A stretch of 22,220 nucleotides of DNA from a virus, in the IMG/VR virus record IMGVR_UViG_3300046520_000332, positions 1 through 22,220 of that record, one strand, 5' to 3'. The notes under the pieces were generated by a model. It was not told the origin of the DNA. It saw only the letters and a list, made by a program, of their open reading frames with translations, and did no database searches. The first letter of the stretch is position 1, and each line of letters opens with the position of its first letter. Below, one piece after another: positions 6,621 through 13,156 of the stretch. The translations under genes and the position numbers were made by a program.

Positions 6621-6646
6621 AAGCCCGCCTCAGCGCGGGCTTTTTT
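6621..6646 (+). terminator. Intrinsic terminator after the zinc-ribbon gene
   Basis: AAGCCCGC (6621-6628) pairs with GCGGGC (6635-6640) plus the first Ts, followed by TTTTTT (6641-6646). It is a standard strong rightward terminator located 10 nt after the stop. It also lies just beyond the stop of the converging DUF1654 gene. Confidence 0.85.
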
Positions 6647-6653
6647 GCGGCTA

Positions 6654-6968
6654 TCAGAAAGGCACCGCCTCCACCTCTGGCTCTTCCTCGACTGATGCAG
6701 GGCGCTCATCATCCTCGGATGGTTCCCAGCGCAGCGTGATCGACTCGTCATCATCATGAAACATCATGTCGATGCCGTCGGCTTCCGACAGCGCGCCTAA
6801 TATCTCTGACCACTCCCTCTCCCCATCCGTATCAAGCCGATGGATCCTCACTTCGCGCCTTTCCTGGGCGATCGGGTGATTGATCATCGACGACACCCGC
6901 AGAACAAGCCGCTCCATGGGATTCATCGGGTTGATGCCTGAGTCGTTCTTTTTGCTCTGCTGCGCCAT
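6654..6968 (-). CDS. DUF1654-type protein
   Basis: A 104-aa protein. The core, about residues 18-80 (MERLVLRVSSMINHPIAQER, then VRIHRLDTDGEREWSEIL and ITLRW), matches my recollection of DUF1654, a small family of unknown function common in Pseudomonas and its prophages. The tail is very acidic. ATG 6968 has a near-perfect AAGGAGGTG ribosome site 5 nt upstream and is preferred to the upstream in-frame ATG. Its promoter candidate (TTTACG, 17 bp, TATGCT) has a repressor operator inside the spacer. It is therefore probably repressed in the lysogen and induced early, divergently from PL. Confidence 0.8.
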   Translation of the reverse strand: MAQQSKKNDSGINPMNPMERLVLRVSSMINHPIAQERREVRIHRLDTDGEREWSEILGALSEADGIDMMFHDDDESITLRWEPSEDDERPASVEEEPEVEAVPF

Positions 6969-7016
6969 AAACACCTCCTTAGCAAATGCTGTACATGCAT
7001 CCAGTATTCAATGGCG

Positions 7017-7141
7017 AGCATAGCGAACCTTTAGTTCAGCGTAAATCCCATCTCGACGGACGATTTTTGAACCTGAAAATGAACCGGATGAAAATTATGT
7101 ACTTTTGGTACTTGACGCAATGTGAACCTGTAGTTCATATT
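7017..7141. promoter_or_regulatory. OL-like operator region with PL and the DUF1654 promoter
   Basis: Three sites of the OR palindrome family are present: GAACCTTTAGTTC (7025-7037), GTACTTTTGGTAC (7099-7111) and GAACCTGTAGTTC (7124-7136). PL candidate: -35 TTGACG (7112-7117), 18-bp spacer holding the last operator, -10 CATATT (7136-7141). The middle operator abuts the -35. The leftward DUF1654 promoter candidate has -35 TTTACG (plus-strand 7040-7045), 17 bp and -10 TATGCT (7017-7022), with the first operator in the spacer. Site spacing (7105 to 7130, 25 bp) matches OR (24 bp). Confidence 0.82.
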
Positions 7142-7190
7142 TGCTCCATCGCAGCCACACAACCACTGCGAAGGGCCTCAACAGACCCGC

Positions 7191-7248
7191 CGCTCTTTAA
7201 CAGCCTGGAAACTTCGCGGATCGATCCCCGGCAACGGGCACAGCGCGA
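7191..7248 (+). promoter_or_regulatory. nut-like antitermination site (boxA plus GNRA hairpin)
   Basis: CGCTCTTTAACA at 7191-7202 equals the consensus boxA bound by NusB/NusE. Downstream, CCCG-GCAA-CGGG (7227-7238) is a hairpin with a GNRA tetraloop, like boxB folds. It is enclosed by TTCGCG (7213-7218) and CGCGAA (7243-7248). It lies about 45 nt into the expected PL transcript, as nutL does. The boxA-to-hairpin gap (24 nt) is longer than in lambda, so a put-like or unusual complex is possible. Confidence 0.68.
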
Positions 7249-7475
7249 AACATAAATTTCGATCTCCATGCAGGCTCTGGAACCTGCCGGACTCCCCTCA
7301 TGGGAGGACGCCAAACCATGCAAGCCAGCCGGCGAAGAACACCGAACACGAAATGTGTGACGCCGGCCAGGTGGGGAAACCGAGGCGACGAGCATGGGGC
7401 GGATAGCAATACGGAATTTTTCACTGATGCACCTGGGCGACCGGGTGCATTGGGAAAACAACCGAGGAAGCGGAA
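7249..7475 (+). other. PL leader with three further hairpins, no convincing gene
   Basis: Hairpins are GCAGG/CCTGC (7270-7274 with 7283-7287), CTCCC/GGGAG (7292-7296 with 7302-7306), only 4 nt apart, and ATGCACC/GGTGCAT (7427-7433 with 7444-7450). The last is just upstream of the next gene's ribosome site. An Arg-rich frame from ATG 7318 (MQASRRRTPNTK) has GGAGG upstream but runs into the next gene, so it is only a weak candidate for an N-like protein. Confidence 0.5.
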
Positions 7476-8018
7476 ATGCTCAACATCAACGAAGCCGAAC
7501 TTAAAAAATCAATCGTGGCGAATGTCGCCGACCAGTTGCTGCGAGAGGACGAAGATCTCTCTGAGTTGGTCGCGAAAGAGGTAAAGAAACGCATCGACAA
7601 AATCTTCGATGAGCGCGTTTCTTTGCAGATCCAGAATGCGATCGACGAAACCATAAACGGTTCATTCGAGCGTGAGTATCGCCGCGTCAACACTTGGGGC
7701 GATGCTGAAGGCCCTTCGACCACGATCCGCAAAGAGCTGGAGAAGACGGTCAGCGCCTACTGGTCTACCAATGTTGAGCCGCGCACCGGAAAGCCATCCT
7801 CCAGCACTTACAGCACGGTAACCCGCGCCGAGTATCTGATGACTCAGATTTGTGCAGAAGACTTCACGGCGGCGCTGAAGCAGAGCGCCGCAAACGTGAC
7901 GGGTGCGCTGAAAGACGGCTTGCGCAATCAGCTTGCCCAGCAAATGGACAACATGCTGAACAGTCTTTTCCAGATCAAAAGCCTGCAAGACCAAGGCAAG
8001 GTCGAAAAACCTTACTGA
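7476..8018 (+). CDS. Hypothetical phage protein, first gene of the PL operon
   Basis: A 180-aa soluble protein, helical at the N-terminus (EVKKRIDKIFDERV) with a central Tyr/Thr/Ser-rich segment and a helical C-terminus (LRNQLAQQMDNMLNSLF). I recall such proteins at this place in Pseudomonas phages but know no function. GAGGA lies 7 nt before ATG 7476, and a leader hairpin lies just upstream. As first gene of the antiterminated transcript it could be an early regulator or host-takeover factor; it has no Arg-rich motif that would make it an N homologue. Confidence 0.75.
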   Translation: MLNINEAELKKSIVANVADQLLREDEDLSELVAKEVKKRIDKIFDERVSLQIQNAIDETINGSFEREYRRVNTWGDAEGPSTTIRKELEKTVSAYWSTNVEPRTGKPSSSTYSTVTRAEYLMTQICAEDFTAALKQSAANVTGALKDGLRNQLAQQMDNMLNSLFQIKSLQDQGKVEKPY

Positions 8019-8599
8019 ACCATCCTCCTGCGCATTTACAGAGTGCGCAGCGGGATGCGGATGCACGCCCAGGCTGATGGGCAGGTTTGAAAACTAACAG
8101 TTCCGAGAGTGAGCGCTGACCGGCTAAGTACTATTTTATGCCCGCGCGGTACCGGCTCGTAATAACTGGCATTGCGGTAGCCGAAAGGCGCTGACCGCGG
8201 CATGACTCCCAACCCGGAGATCAGCGCCGGGCATCTGCATCACCCATTCTCATAGGTGGCCACTGCCTGCCCAGTGAGCGAACAGTAGGAGCTACCGCCA
8301 TGAAGTAGCCGAACGATCCACCTGTGTGGCGCAGCAAGCCTGAAGGCTGCGCCCAACACCCATACAGGCAGCGGACAGTAGGTCGTCTATGTCACCGCGC
8401 ATCGGCCGGATATCCGGTAGGCCACCCCATCGCACCAGGACAACTTGATGCTGCAAACCCAGGCCGTCGCCAGTAGCGGGCCTGGGCACCCTTCCCGACC
8501 AAACCCGCATGCACTCCCCTCCGCGCCCAACGGCAACAAGCGGAACGGATGAGTGCAGCCGAGTTTTGTTGGATCAACACCGCCGATCTGGAGGCGACC
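8019..8599 (+). other. Structured non-coding stretch in the PL operon
   Basis: No credible gene is seen here; frames on both strands lack ribosome sites. Strong hairpins are present. GCGGT-A-GCC-GAAA-GGC-GCTG-ACCGC lies at 8174-8198 with a GAAA tetraloop. The alternative stem GGCGCTGA (8187-8194) with TCAGCGCC (8221-8228) shares bases with it. GGCGCAGC/GCTGCGCC lies at 8328-8353, the palindrome CCGGATATCCGG at about 8406-8417, and CCCAGGCC/GGCCTGGG at 8458-8486. None has a T-run, so these are not intrinsic terminators. A processed leader, a structured RNA or a regulatory RNA is possible. Confidence 0.5.
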
Positions 8600-8848
8600 A
8601 TGGCAACGAGCTATGCAGACAGCGCACAGGCCCGTGATTGGGATAGGCGCTACGACGCTTGGGGTCGCGAGAAGAAATCGCGACCTGAAGAGTTCCACGA
8701 TTACGAAGCTGCCGAGCAGATTCGCACCAAAGCGCTGATCGCTCAGGAAGCGCGCTTGCTGGAAGAGCGCAAAAGCCTCAAGCGACGAATCGGTCTGGCC
8801 ATGGCGAAAATGGAAATGGTCTGTCCACCGAAGGGAGTATCCGCATGA
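8600..8848 (+). CDS. Small hypothetical protein
   Basis: An 82-aa, charged, helical protein (LIAQEARLLEERKSLKRRIG near the C-terminus suggests a coiled coil). ATG 8600 has GGAGG 5 nt upstream and is preferred over ATG 8549. It begins a chain of five small genes joined by 4-nt overlaps. The family is not recognised. Confidence 0.7.
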   Translation: MATSYADSAQARDWDRRYDAWGREKKSRPEEFHDYEAAEQIRTKALIAQEARLLEERKSLKRRIGLAMAKMEMVCPPKGVSA

Positions 8849-9078
8849 GCATTGGACAGCGTGATCACCAGACGGCGGTCACTTGGATCGAGGGCGAGAT
8901 CAACAACCTGATCCGCGATATCGGCAAGCCAAACGCAAGCGCCGCCGCAACGTCATCCATCACCCTGGCCTACATGCTTCGCGCCATCGACGATGATGAG
9001 CATCGGCATTACCGGGCGCGGATCGATCAAATTTACACCTCCTACAACGAGTCGATCAGGAAAGGAGTCGCAGCGTGA
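8845..9078 (+). CDS. Small hypothetical protein
   Basis: A 77-aa helical protein (VTWIEGEINNLIRDIGKPNA, later AYMLRAIDDDEHRHYRARI). It starts at an ATGA overlap with the upstream gene, so it is translationally coupled. The family is not recognised. The conserved look (balanced codon use, well-formed helices) and coupling make it a real gene. Confidence 0.7.
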   Translation: MSIGQRDHQTAVTWIEGEINNLIRDIGKPNASAAATSSITLAYMLRAIDDDEHRHYRARIDQIYTSYNESIRKGVAA

Positions 9079-9209
9079 TCATCATCGCCCGCAACGCCAA
9101 AGCAATGACCGAAGCCCTGCAACGACAGGGCTTTTTGTTGGTCTCCGATCTCCCAAAACGCATCAGTATTCAATCTCGGCGCGGCATGCTGGTTGTGAGG
9201 CTGACATGA
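9075..9209 (+). CDS. Very small hypothetical protein (44 aa)
   Basis: GTG start in a GTGA overlap with the upstream stop; stop TGA 9207-9209 overlaps the next ATG. The product begins MIIIARNAKAMTEALQRQGF and is basic and soluble. Function is unknown. Support comes from the two 4-nt overlaps and the AAAGGAG before the start. Confidence 0.55.
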   Translation: MIIIARNAKAMTEALQRQGFLLVSDLPKRISIQSRRGMLVVRLT

Positions 9210-9325
9210 AAATCGTCTTCTGGGTCATGGCCGGGCTTTTGACCGTCGCTGTCTTCCAGTACGGCATGTTCAAAGAAACCGGTGAACCACGGCAGATCCC
9301 TTCACTGCAGCAGATTTTGCGGTGA
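9206..9325 (+). CDS. Very small single-pass membrane protein (39 aa)
   Basis: Starts at an ATGA overlap. Residues 3-19 (IVFWVMAGLLTVAVFQY) form one transmembrane helix, followed by a short polar tail. Function is unknown; small early membrane peptides of this kind are common in phages. Support comes from overlap coupling at both ends. Confidence 0.55.
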   Translation: MKIVFWVMAGLLTVAVFQYGMFKETGEPRQIPSLQQILR

Positions 9326-9438
9326 CAAGCCGTCAGTGGGCGCGCCGCGTGCTGATCTGGCGCGGTTCGTTTTCGGCAATTGGCGTCCTCACTTTTCTGA
9401 TGCTGCTCGGCGCACTCGCTGACCGCGTCACTCAATAA
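9322..9438 (+). CDS. Very small single-pass membrane protein (38 aa)
   Basis: GTG start in a GTGA overlap. A basic N-terminus (RQWARRVLIWRG) is followed by a hydrophobic helix (about residues 16-33, FSAIGVLTFLMLLGALA), giving N-in topology by the positive-inside rule. It is the last member of the overlap chain. Function is unknown; it could act together with the preceding membrane peptide. Confidence 0.5.
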   Translation: MTSRQWARRVLIWRGSFSAIGVLTFLMLLGALADRVTQ

Positions 9439-9484
9439 CTCAACGTAGGCGCCCCGACAGACCGGGTGGCGCGGGAGTACAAGC

Positions 9485-10561
9485 ATGTCCGCATCTACCG
9501 AACTGGCCGCTGTGCCGCCAAAGGAAACCGCCCTGGCGGTGTACAGCGCTGCGAATGGGCTCGACCCATGGTTGAGCCAGATCCGCGCCGAAGTCGACAA
9601 ATTCCTTTCAGTGCTTCCGGACCTTGCCACCGACAAAGGCCGCAAGGCGTTCGCTTCAATGGCGCATAAAGTCGCCAAGTCCAAAACGGCGCTGGATGCC
9701 GTGGGCAAGGAGCTGTCGGCACAACAGAAAGAAGTCCCGAAGCGCATCGACGCCGAGCGCAAGCGCGTGTGGGACACGCTTGAGGCATGGCAGAAAGAAG
9801 TGCGCAAGCCGCTGGACGACTGGCAGGAAGCTGAAGACCGGAGGATTGCAGATATCAAGTGTGACATCGCCAAGATAGCGGCGCTTGCCGTGGACCTTGA
9901 CGGCATCACTGCAGAGGACCTTTCCGAAAGGATCGCACGTGTCGATGCTGTCGCCATCGCAGACAAGTGGGCAGAGTTCCAGGTTGACGCAGCGCTGGCC
10001 AAGGAGTCGGCGCTGACCACTCTGCGCAGTGCGCTGAGCGCCCGCCAGCAGTACGAAGCAGATCAAGCAGAACTGGCCCAGCGCCGCGCTGACGACGAAG
10101 CCAGGGCGCAGCGCGAGCGAGAGGAGCATATCCGAAAGGAAGCATCGGAGAAGGCGCAGCGGGAAGCCGACGAGGCCGCCCAGCGTGAGCGTGAGCAGGC
10201 TGAGCAACGCGAAATGCACCTCAAACAGCAGGCTGAACAGGCCGAACAAGCCGCGAAACAGGCAAAGGCGGATCAGGAAGCGGCTGAACAGCGTGCCGAG
10301 CAGGAAAAGAGAGATTCGGCGGCCCGCGCTGAGCAGGCAGCTGAAGACGCTCGACAGGCCGAGATTCAGCGTCAGGCCGATGCCGAAGCAGAAATCAAAC
10401 GCCAGGCCGCCGCCCGCGAGGCGGATGTCGAACACCGGCGCGCCATCAACCGGTCGGCCGTTGAAGCGTTCATTGCCGGGGGCATGACCGACGCCTGTGC
10501 CAAGCAGGCAATCACGCTGATCGCCAGCGGCAAGATCCCCGCAATCGCCATCACCTATTGA
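9485..10561 (+). CDS. Large coiled-coil phage protein
   Basis: A 358-aa protein. Residues 1-185 look folded and helical (a repeating KRIDAERKRVWDTLEAWQKE segment). Residues about 186-330 are an Ala/Glu/Gln/Arg-rich coiled coil of the kind often mis-annotated as TolA-like. The C-terminus (about 335-358) is a small helical cap (AKQAITLIASGKIPAIAITY). GGGAG lies 7 nt before ATG 9485. Genes of this architecture often precede phage recombinases, which fits the Sak4-like gene 160 nt downstream. A role in recombination or DNA handling is inferred from context only. Confidence 0.75.
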   Translation: MSASTELAAVPPKETALAVYSAANGLDPWLSQIRAEVDKFLSVLPDLATDKGRKAFASMAHKVAKSKTALDAVGKELSAQQKEVPKRIDAERKRVWDTLEAWQKEVRKPLDDWQEAEDRRIADIKCDIAKIAALAVDLDGITAEDLSERIARVDAVAIADKWAEFQVDAALAKESALTTLRSALSARQQYEADQAELAQRRADDEARAQREREEHIRKEASEKAQREADEAAQREREQAEQREMHLKQQAEQAEQAAKQAKADQEAAEQRAEQEKRDSAARAEQAAEDARQAEIQRQADAEAEIKRQAAAREADVEHRRAINRSAVEAFIAGGMTDACAKQAITLIASGKIPAIAITY

Positions 10562-10569
10562 GGTGTCGC

Positions 10570-10713
10570 ATGAGCTCACCCCGCATGACCGCCCAACTCG
10601 ACTGGGCAACGGTAGGAGCGTTCTCGCCGGAGCAGTTCACTGGCGATCAGCGCAAAGAATACGAAGAAGAAGCCTCCCGCATTGAGCGGGAATGGGACAA
10701 CCAACCGAGGTAA
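10570..10713 (+). CDS. Small acidic hypothetical protein (47 aa)
   Basis: Starts at ATG 10570, with GAGGTG 6 nt upstream, and stops 7 nt before the ATPase start. The product begins MSSPRMTAQLDWATVGAFSP and has an acidic helix (KEYEEEASRIEREWD). No family is recognised. It is tightly packed between the coiled-coil and ATPase genes, and its own end carries the ribosome site of the ATPase gene. Confidence 0.6.
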   Translation: MSSPRMTAQLDWATVGAFSPEQFTGDQRKEYEEEASRIEREWDNQPR

Positions 10714-10720
10714 CGCCACC

Positions 10721-11587
10721 ATGTTCAAGAAAGCCGAACGCAAGCAGGCCAAGCTACGGCTGGCACTTGCCGGGCCATCTGGATCAGGAAAAACCTACTC
10801 CGCTCTGCTGCTCGCCATGGGCTTGGGCGGTCGAATCGCGGTGATAGACACGGAGCACGGCAGCGCCTCTCTGTACGCTGACATCGCGGACTTCGACACG
10901 CTCGAACTACATGCGCCCTATTCGCCTGAACGCTACGTTGACGCGATCACCGCGGCCGAGCAGGCCGGTTACAGCGTGCTGATCATCGACAGCTACTCGC
11001 ATGAGTGGACAGGATCCGGCGGGTGCCTTGAGGCGAACGAGAAGCTCGCTCACCAGAAATTCAAGGGCAACACCTGGGCAGCCTGGAACGAGACCACTCC
11101 GCGCCACAGAAAGCTGACGGACAAGATCCTCACCAGTTCGCTGCACATCATCTGCACCATGCGGAGCAAGACCGAGACCGTCCAGGGAGAGGGAAAGAAA
11201 ATCCTCAAGCTGGGCATGAAGTCAGAGCAGCGCGACGGCACAGATTACGAGTTCACCGTGGTACTGGATCTTACCCACGACGGGCACACCGCAATGGCAA
11301 GCAAGGACCGGACGAAGCTCTTCGAAGAGCCAGAACTGATCACTGAAGACACCGGTCGGCGGCTGCTGGCTTGGCTCAACTCAGGAATTAGTCCCGAAGT
11401 GCGCGCCAAGGAGCTGCTGGTGGATGCGCTGGCGGACATTGCTTCAGCCAAGGACATGACCTCACTTCAATTCGCGTTCAACGCAGCCAAGGCGATCGCT
11501 GTCGGATTCGACGACCTGATCACCCAAGTAGTAGCCGCGAAGGACAAACGCAAATCCGATCTTGATCCCGAAAGGAGAACAGCATGA
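10721..11587 (+). CDS. Sak4-like/AAA_24 RecA-fold ATPase, probable recombinase
   Basis: A 288-aa protein. Walker A is GPSGSGKT at residues 18-25 and Walker B is VLIID at 86-90, with a RecA-like core to about 220 and a helical C-terminus. Phage proteins of this type (AAA_24, Sak4-like) are small RecA-like ATPases that promote single-strand annealing, usually with a phage SSB. ATG 10721 is chosen because it begins the conserved N-terminus and has GAGG 10 nt upstream. It overlaps the next gene by ATGA. No exonuclease or SSB is recognisable nearby, so it may use host partners. Confidence 0.82.
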   Translation: MFKKAERKQAKLRLALAGPSGSGKTYSALLLAMGLGGRIAVIDTEHGSASLYADIADFDTLELHAPYSPERYVDAITAAEQAGYSVLIIDSYSHEWTGSGGCLEANEKLAHQKFKGNTWAAWNETTPRHRKLTDKILTSSLHIICTMRSKTETVQGEGKKILKLGMKSEQRDGTDYEFTVVLDLTHDGHTAMASKDRTKLFEEPELITEDTGRRLLAWLNSGISPEVRAKELLVDALADIASAKDMTSLQFAFNAAKAIAVGFDDLITQVVAAKDKRKSDLDPERRTA

Positions 11588-12018
11588 ACGCCGCCGAACT
11601 CCAGCAAGCCATCAGCCAGTTCGAAGCCTCCGGCGGCCAAGTTCATGTCATCGCCGATTCCATAAGGGCCTATCCAGACCCTTTCAGTGTTGCGGTACCG
11701 CCAATTGATCCTGAACTGGTCGACGCGATTCGCGGTTACACCGAACTCGGCGTCTGCGCCGCCGCCAAGGCCCTGGGCAAATCCACTCGAACCATCAACT
11801 ACATCGCCGCGCTGTACGGCATCAAGTTCGTCACGACCACGGCGGCCACTCTGGAAGAACGGCGCAAGGAAGAAGCGAAGCTGGTGCCGCGTATCCGGCG
11901 GATGGCCAAGGCCAACATGAGCCAGATGGCGATCGCCGAGCAACTCGGCATTGGTCGCATCGTTCTGCGCCGCATTGCCCGTTACCACGGCATCACCCTC
12001 AACTCCCGAGCATCCTGA
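11584..12018 (+). CDS. HTH protein, paralogue of the next gene
   Basis: A 144-aa protein starting in an ATGA overlap with the ATPase gene. An N-terminal segment contains FEASGGQVHVI. Two HTH-like segments follow, about 60-80 (ELGVCAAAKALGKSTRTINY) and 105-130 (MSQMAIAEQLGIGRIVLRRI). The next gene shares the N-terminal SGGQ segment and a C-terminal HTH, so the two are paralogues. A DNA-binding regulatory role is inferred. It may act with the recombination genes or regulate late steps of the PL operon. Confidence 0.7.
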   Translation: MNAAELQQAISQFEASGGQVHVIADSIRAYPDPFSVAVPPIDPELVDAIRGYTELGVCAAAKALGKSTRTINYIAALYGIKFVTTTAATLEERRKEEAKLVPRIRRMAKANMSQMAIAEQLGIGRIVLRRIARYHGITLNSRAS

Positions 12019-12019
12019 T

Positions 12020-12376
12020 ATGGACCCCGCAATCGAAGAAGCAGCCAAGCGGCAAAGTGGACTGGAGGCGGCGAAAGCTGCCTTCTTCTCATCTGGGGGT
12101 CAGGCTCAACTGATCCCGATAGGTGTCGGCAAGGACAGCCCTGGTATCGCTCAAGTACCGAAGCCGGCATACGGCTACCGGAACATCGAGGCGACGAAGA
12201 GCAAGCGCGGCCGGATCATCAGCGATGAGGAAAAGGCCGCTCTGGCCGCTCAGTTGATGGAATGCAAAGCCGCCGGAATGAGTCGCTACAAGGCCAGCAA
12301 GCACCTCGGCATCAGCGAAACGCTGTGCCGACGGCTGATCGCCGATTACTCGCTCGACTTCCCGGCATCAGCATGA
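12020..12376 (+). CDS. HTH protein, paralogue of the previous gene
   Basis: A 118-aa protein starting one base after the previous stop. It has the SGGQ segment (AAFFSSGGQAQLIPIG, about residues 21-36), a basic linker and a C-terminal HTH (AAGMSRYKASKHLGISETLC). Compared with its neighbour it lacks the first HTH. Its stop overlaps an ATG (12373) whose frame leads into the 63-bp repeat. The function is probably DNA binding. Confidence 0.7.
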   Translation: MDPAIEEAAKRQSGLEAAKAAFFSSGGQAQLIPIGVGKDSPGIAQVPKPAYGYRNIEATKSKRGRIISDEEKAALAAQLMECKAAGMSRYKASKHLGISETLCRRLIADYSLDFPASA

Positions 12377-12400
12377 AACGAATGAACAACCAGGTGCGCC

Positions 12401-12463
12401 AGCGCCGACGACAGACATGGCTGGATCTACCGGCCCACGGAATTGAAGAGGCAGGCCATGGCC
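12401..12463 (+). repeat. 63-bp direct repeat, copy 1 (leader of small gene)
   Basis: This copy matches 13157-13219 at 62 of 63 positions, ending in the ribosome site and the ATGGCC start of the downstream gene. In the downstream gene's frame it reads SADDRHGWIYRPTELKRQAM. Here an in-frame TGA at 12383 blocks further extension upstream. Confidence 0.9.
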
Positions 12464-12787
12464 AAAGACAATGCGCAAATCCAGCGGGACAAGCGCGCCA
12501 AGGAGAAAGCCCTGCTGGACCGGATCGGCGCCGAGAAGCGTTCGTTGATTGTTTCGAAAGCGCTTGATGACGCGCTTCAGATTCTAGGCCAGCGCCATGG
12601 CTTCGAAGAATGGCAGGAGACAGTGTCGACGTTCCTGATCAAATTGGCGTCGGTACCTGTCGAAGAGTCAGCCAGATTTGCCATCATGTCGCGACCTGAA
12701 ATCGTCATTACAGAAAAGCAGTCGCGACAGCTTGAAGAGTTTGCCAGGACTGGTATCGAAGGAATTGGAAGCAGCTCACCTCTGTAA
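12458..12787 (+). CDS. Hypothetical phage protein, paralogue A
   Basis: A 109-aa protein. A basic helical start (QRDKRAKEKALLDRIGAEKR) is followed by a region sharing HGF-x3-QE, an AR pair and P-x-EI-x2-EK with the gene at 13214-13594. The two are therefore diverged paralogues although their 63-bp leaders are almost identical. ATG 12458 has GAGG about 6 nt upstream inside the repeat. A longer form using the open frame upstream (from about 12386) would need a non-standard start or a frameshift from ATG 12373. Its last 211 bp are antisense to another frame. Confidence 0.68.
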   Translation: MAKDNAQIQRDKRAKEKALLDRIGAEKRSLIVSKALDDALQILGQRHGFEEWQETVSTFLIKLASVPVEESARFAIMSRPEIVITEKQSRQLEEFARTGIEGIGSSSPL

Positions 12788-13044
12788 CGGAGCACACTCA
12801 GTACGCTACGGCGATCTATGTTTCTGCTTCCTACGGGCACCATGAATATGCCACCGCCCTCATTGAACTGCCCGTTTTCAATCAGCGCTCTGAGATCGGC
12901 TTCAGTGGCCTCGTGAAAAATTCTGTCCTCAGGGTTAAAGGTGTAGATGTACTGCCCTTTTTTTGACCCCATCTTGAATTTATATGGGTGACAGATAAGT
13001 CCCTTTCTGTTTATCCCAATCACGTCTTCCAGCACTTCAAGCAT
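12577..13044 (-). CDS. Hypothetical protein antisense to paralogue A
   Basis: A 155-aa frame. Residues 1-86, which lie in otherwise empty DNA, look like a real protein (CHPYKFKMGSKKGQYIYTFN, then FMVPVGSRN). Residues 87-155 lie antisense to paralogue A and look less natural. GGGGGG lies 5 nt before ATG 13044. The family is unknown. It is inserted between the two copies of the 63-bp repeat and points against the PL operon, as cargo would. The C-terminal extent is doubtful. Confidence 0.5.
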   Translation of the reverse strand: MLEVLEDVIGINRKGLICHPYKFKMGSKKGQYIYTFNPEDRIFHEATEADLRALIENGQFNEGGGIFMVPVGSRNIDRRSVLSVLRYRGELLPIPSIPVLANSSSCRDCFSVMTISGRDMMANLADSSTGTDANLIRNVDTVSCHSSKPWRWPRI

Positions 13045-13156
13045 ACGATCCCCCCGTAAAAACCGGCACTTGCTGGGTATCAGTAATAGCTCACCGAAAT
13101 CATAAACACCACCTTACTGTCGCAGCCGCTCACAGAGAGTGGCACCTGACTGGACT

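Noticed and set aside
7318-7584. Arg-rich frame in the PL leader as an N antiterminator
   Set aside because: The place and basic start are suggestive, but most of the frame overlaps the better gene at 7476 and no N-family similarity is seen. Kept only as a test item.
8387-8698. Leftward 103-aa Cys-rich frame
   Set aside because: No ribosome site; it runs through the structured non-coding stretch and into a well-supported rightward gene on the other strand.
9163-10020. Leftward 285-aa frame (Ser/Ala-rich)
   Set aside because: Antisense to the small-gene chain and the coiled-coil gene; its composition is that of a shadow frame.
9656-10609. Leftward 317-aa frame over the coiled-coil gene
   Set aside because: It mirrors the Ala/Glu/Arg-rich repeat coding of the rightward gene, giving an artificial Leu/Phe/Cys-rich product without a ribosome site.
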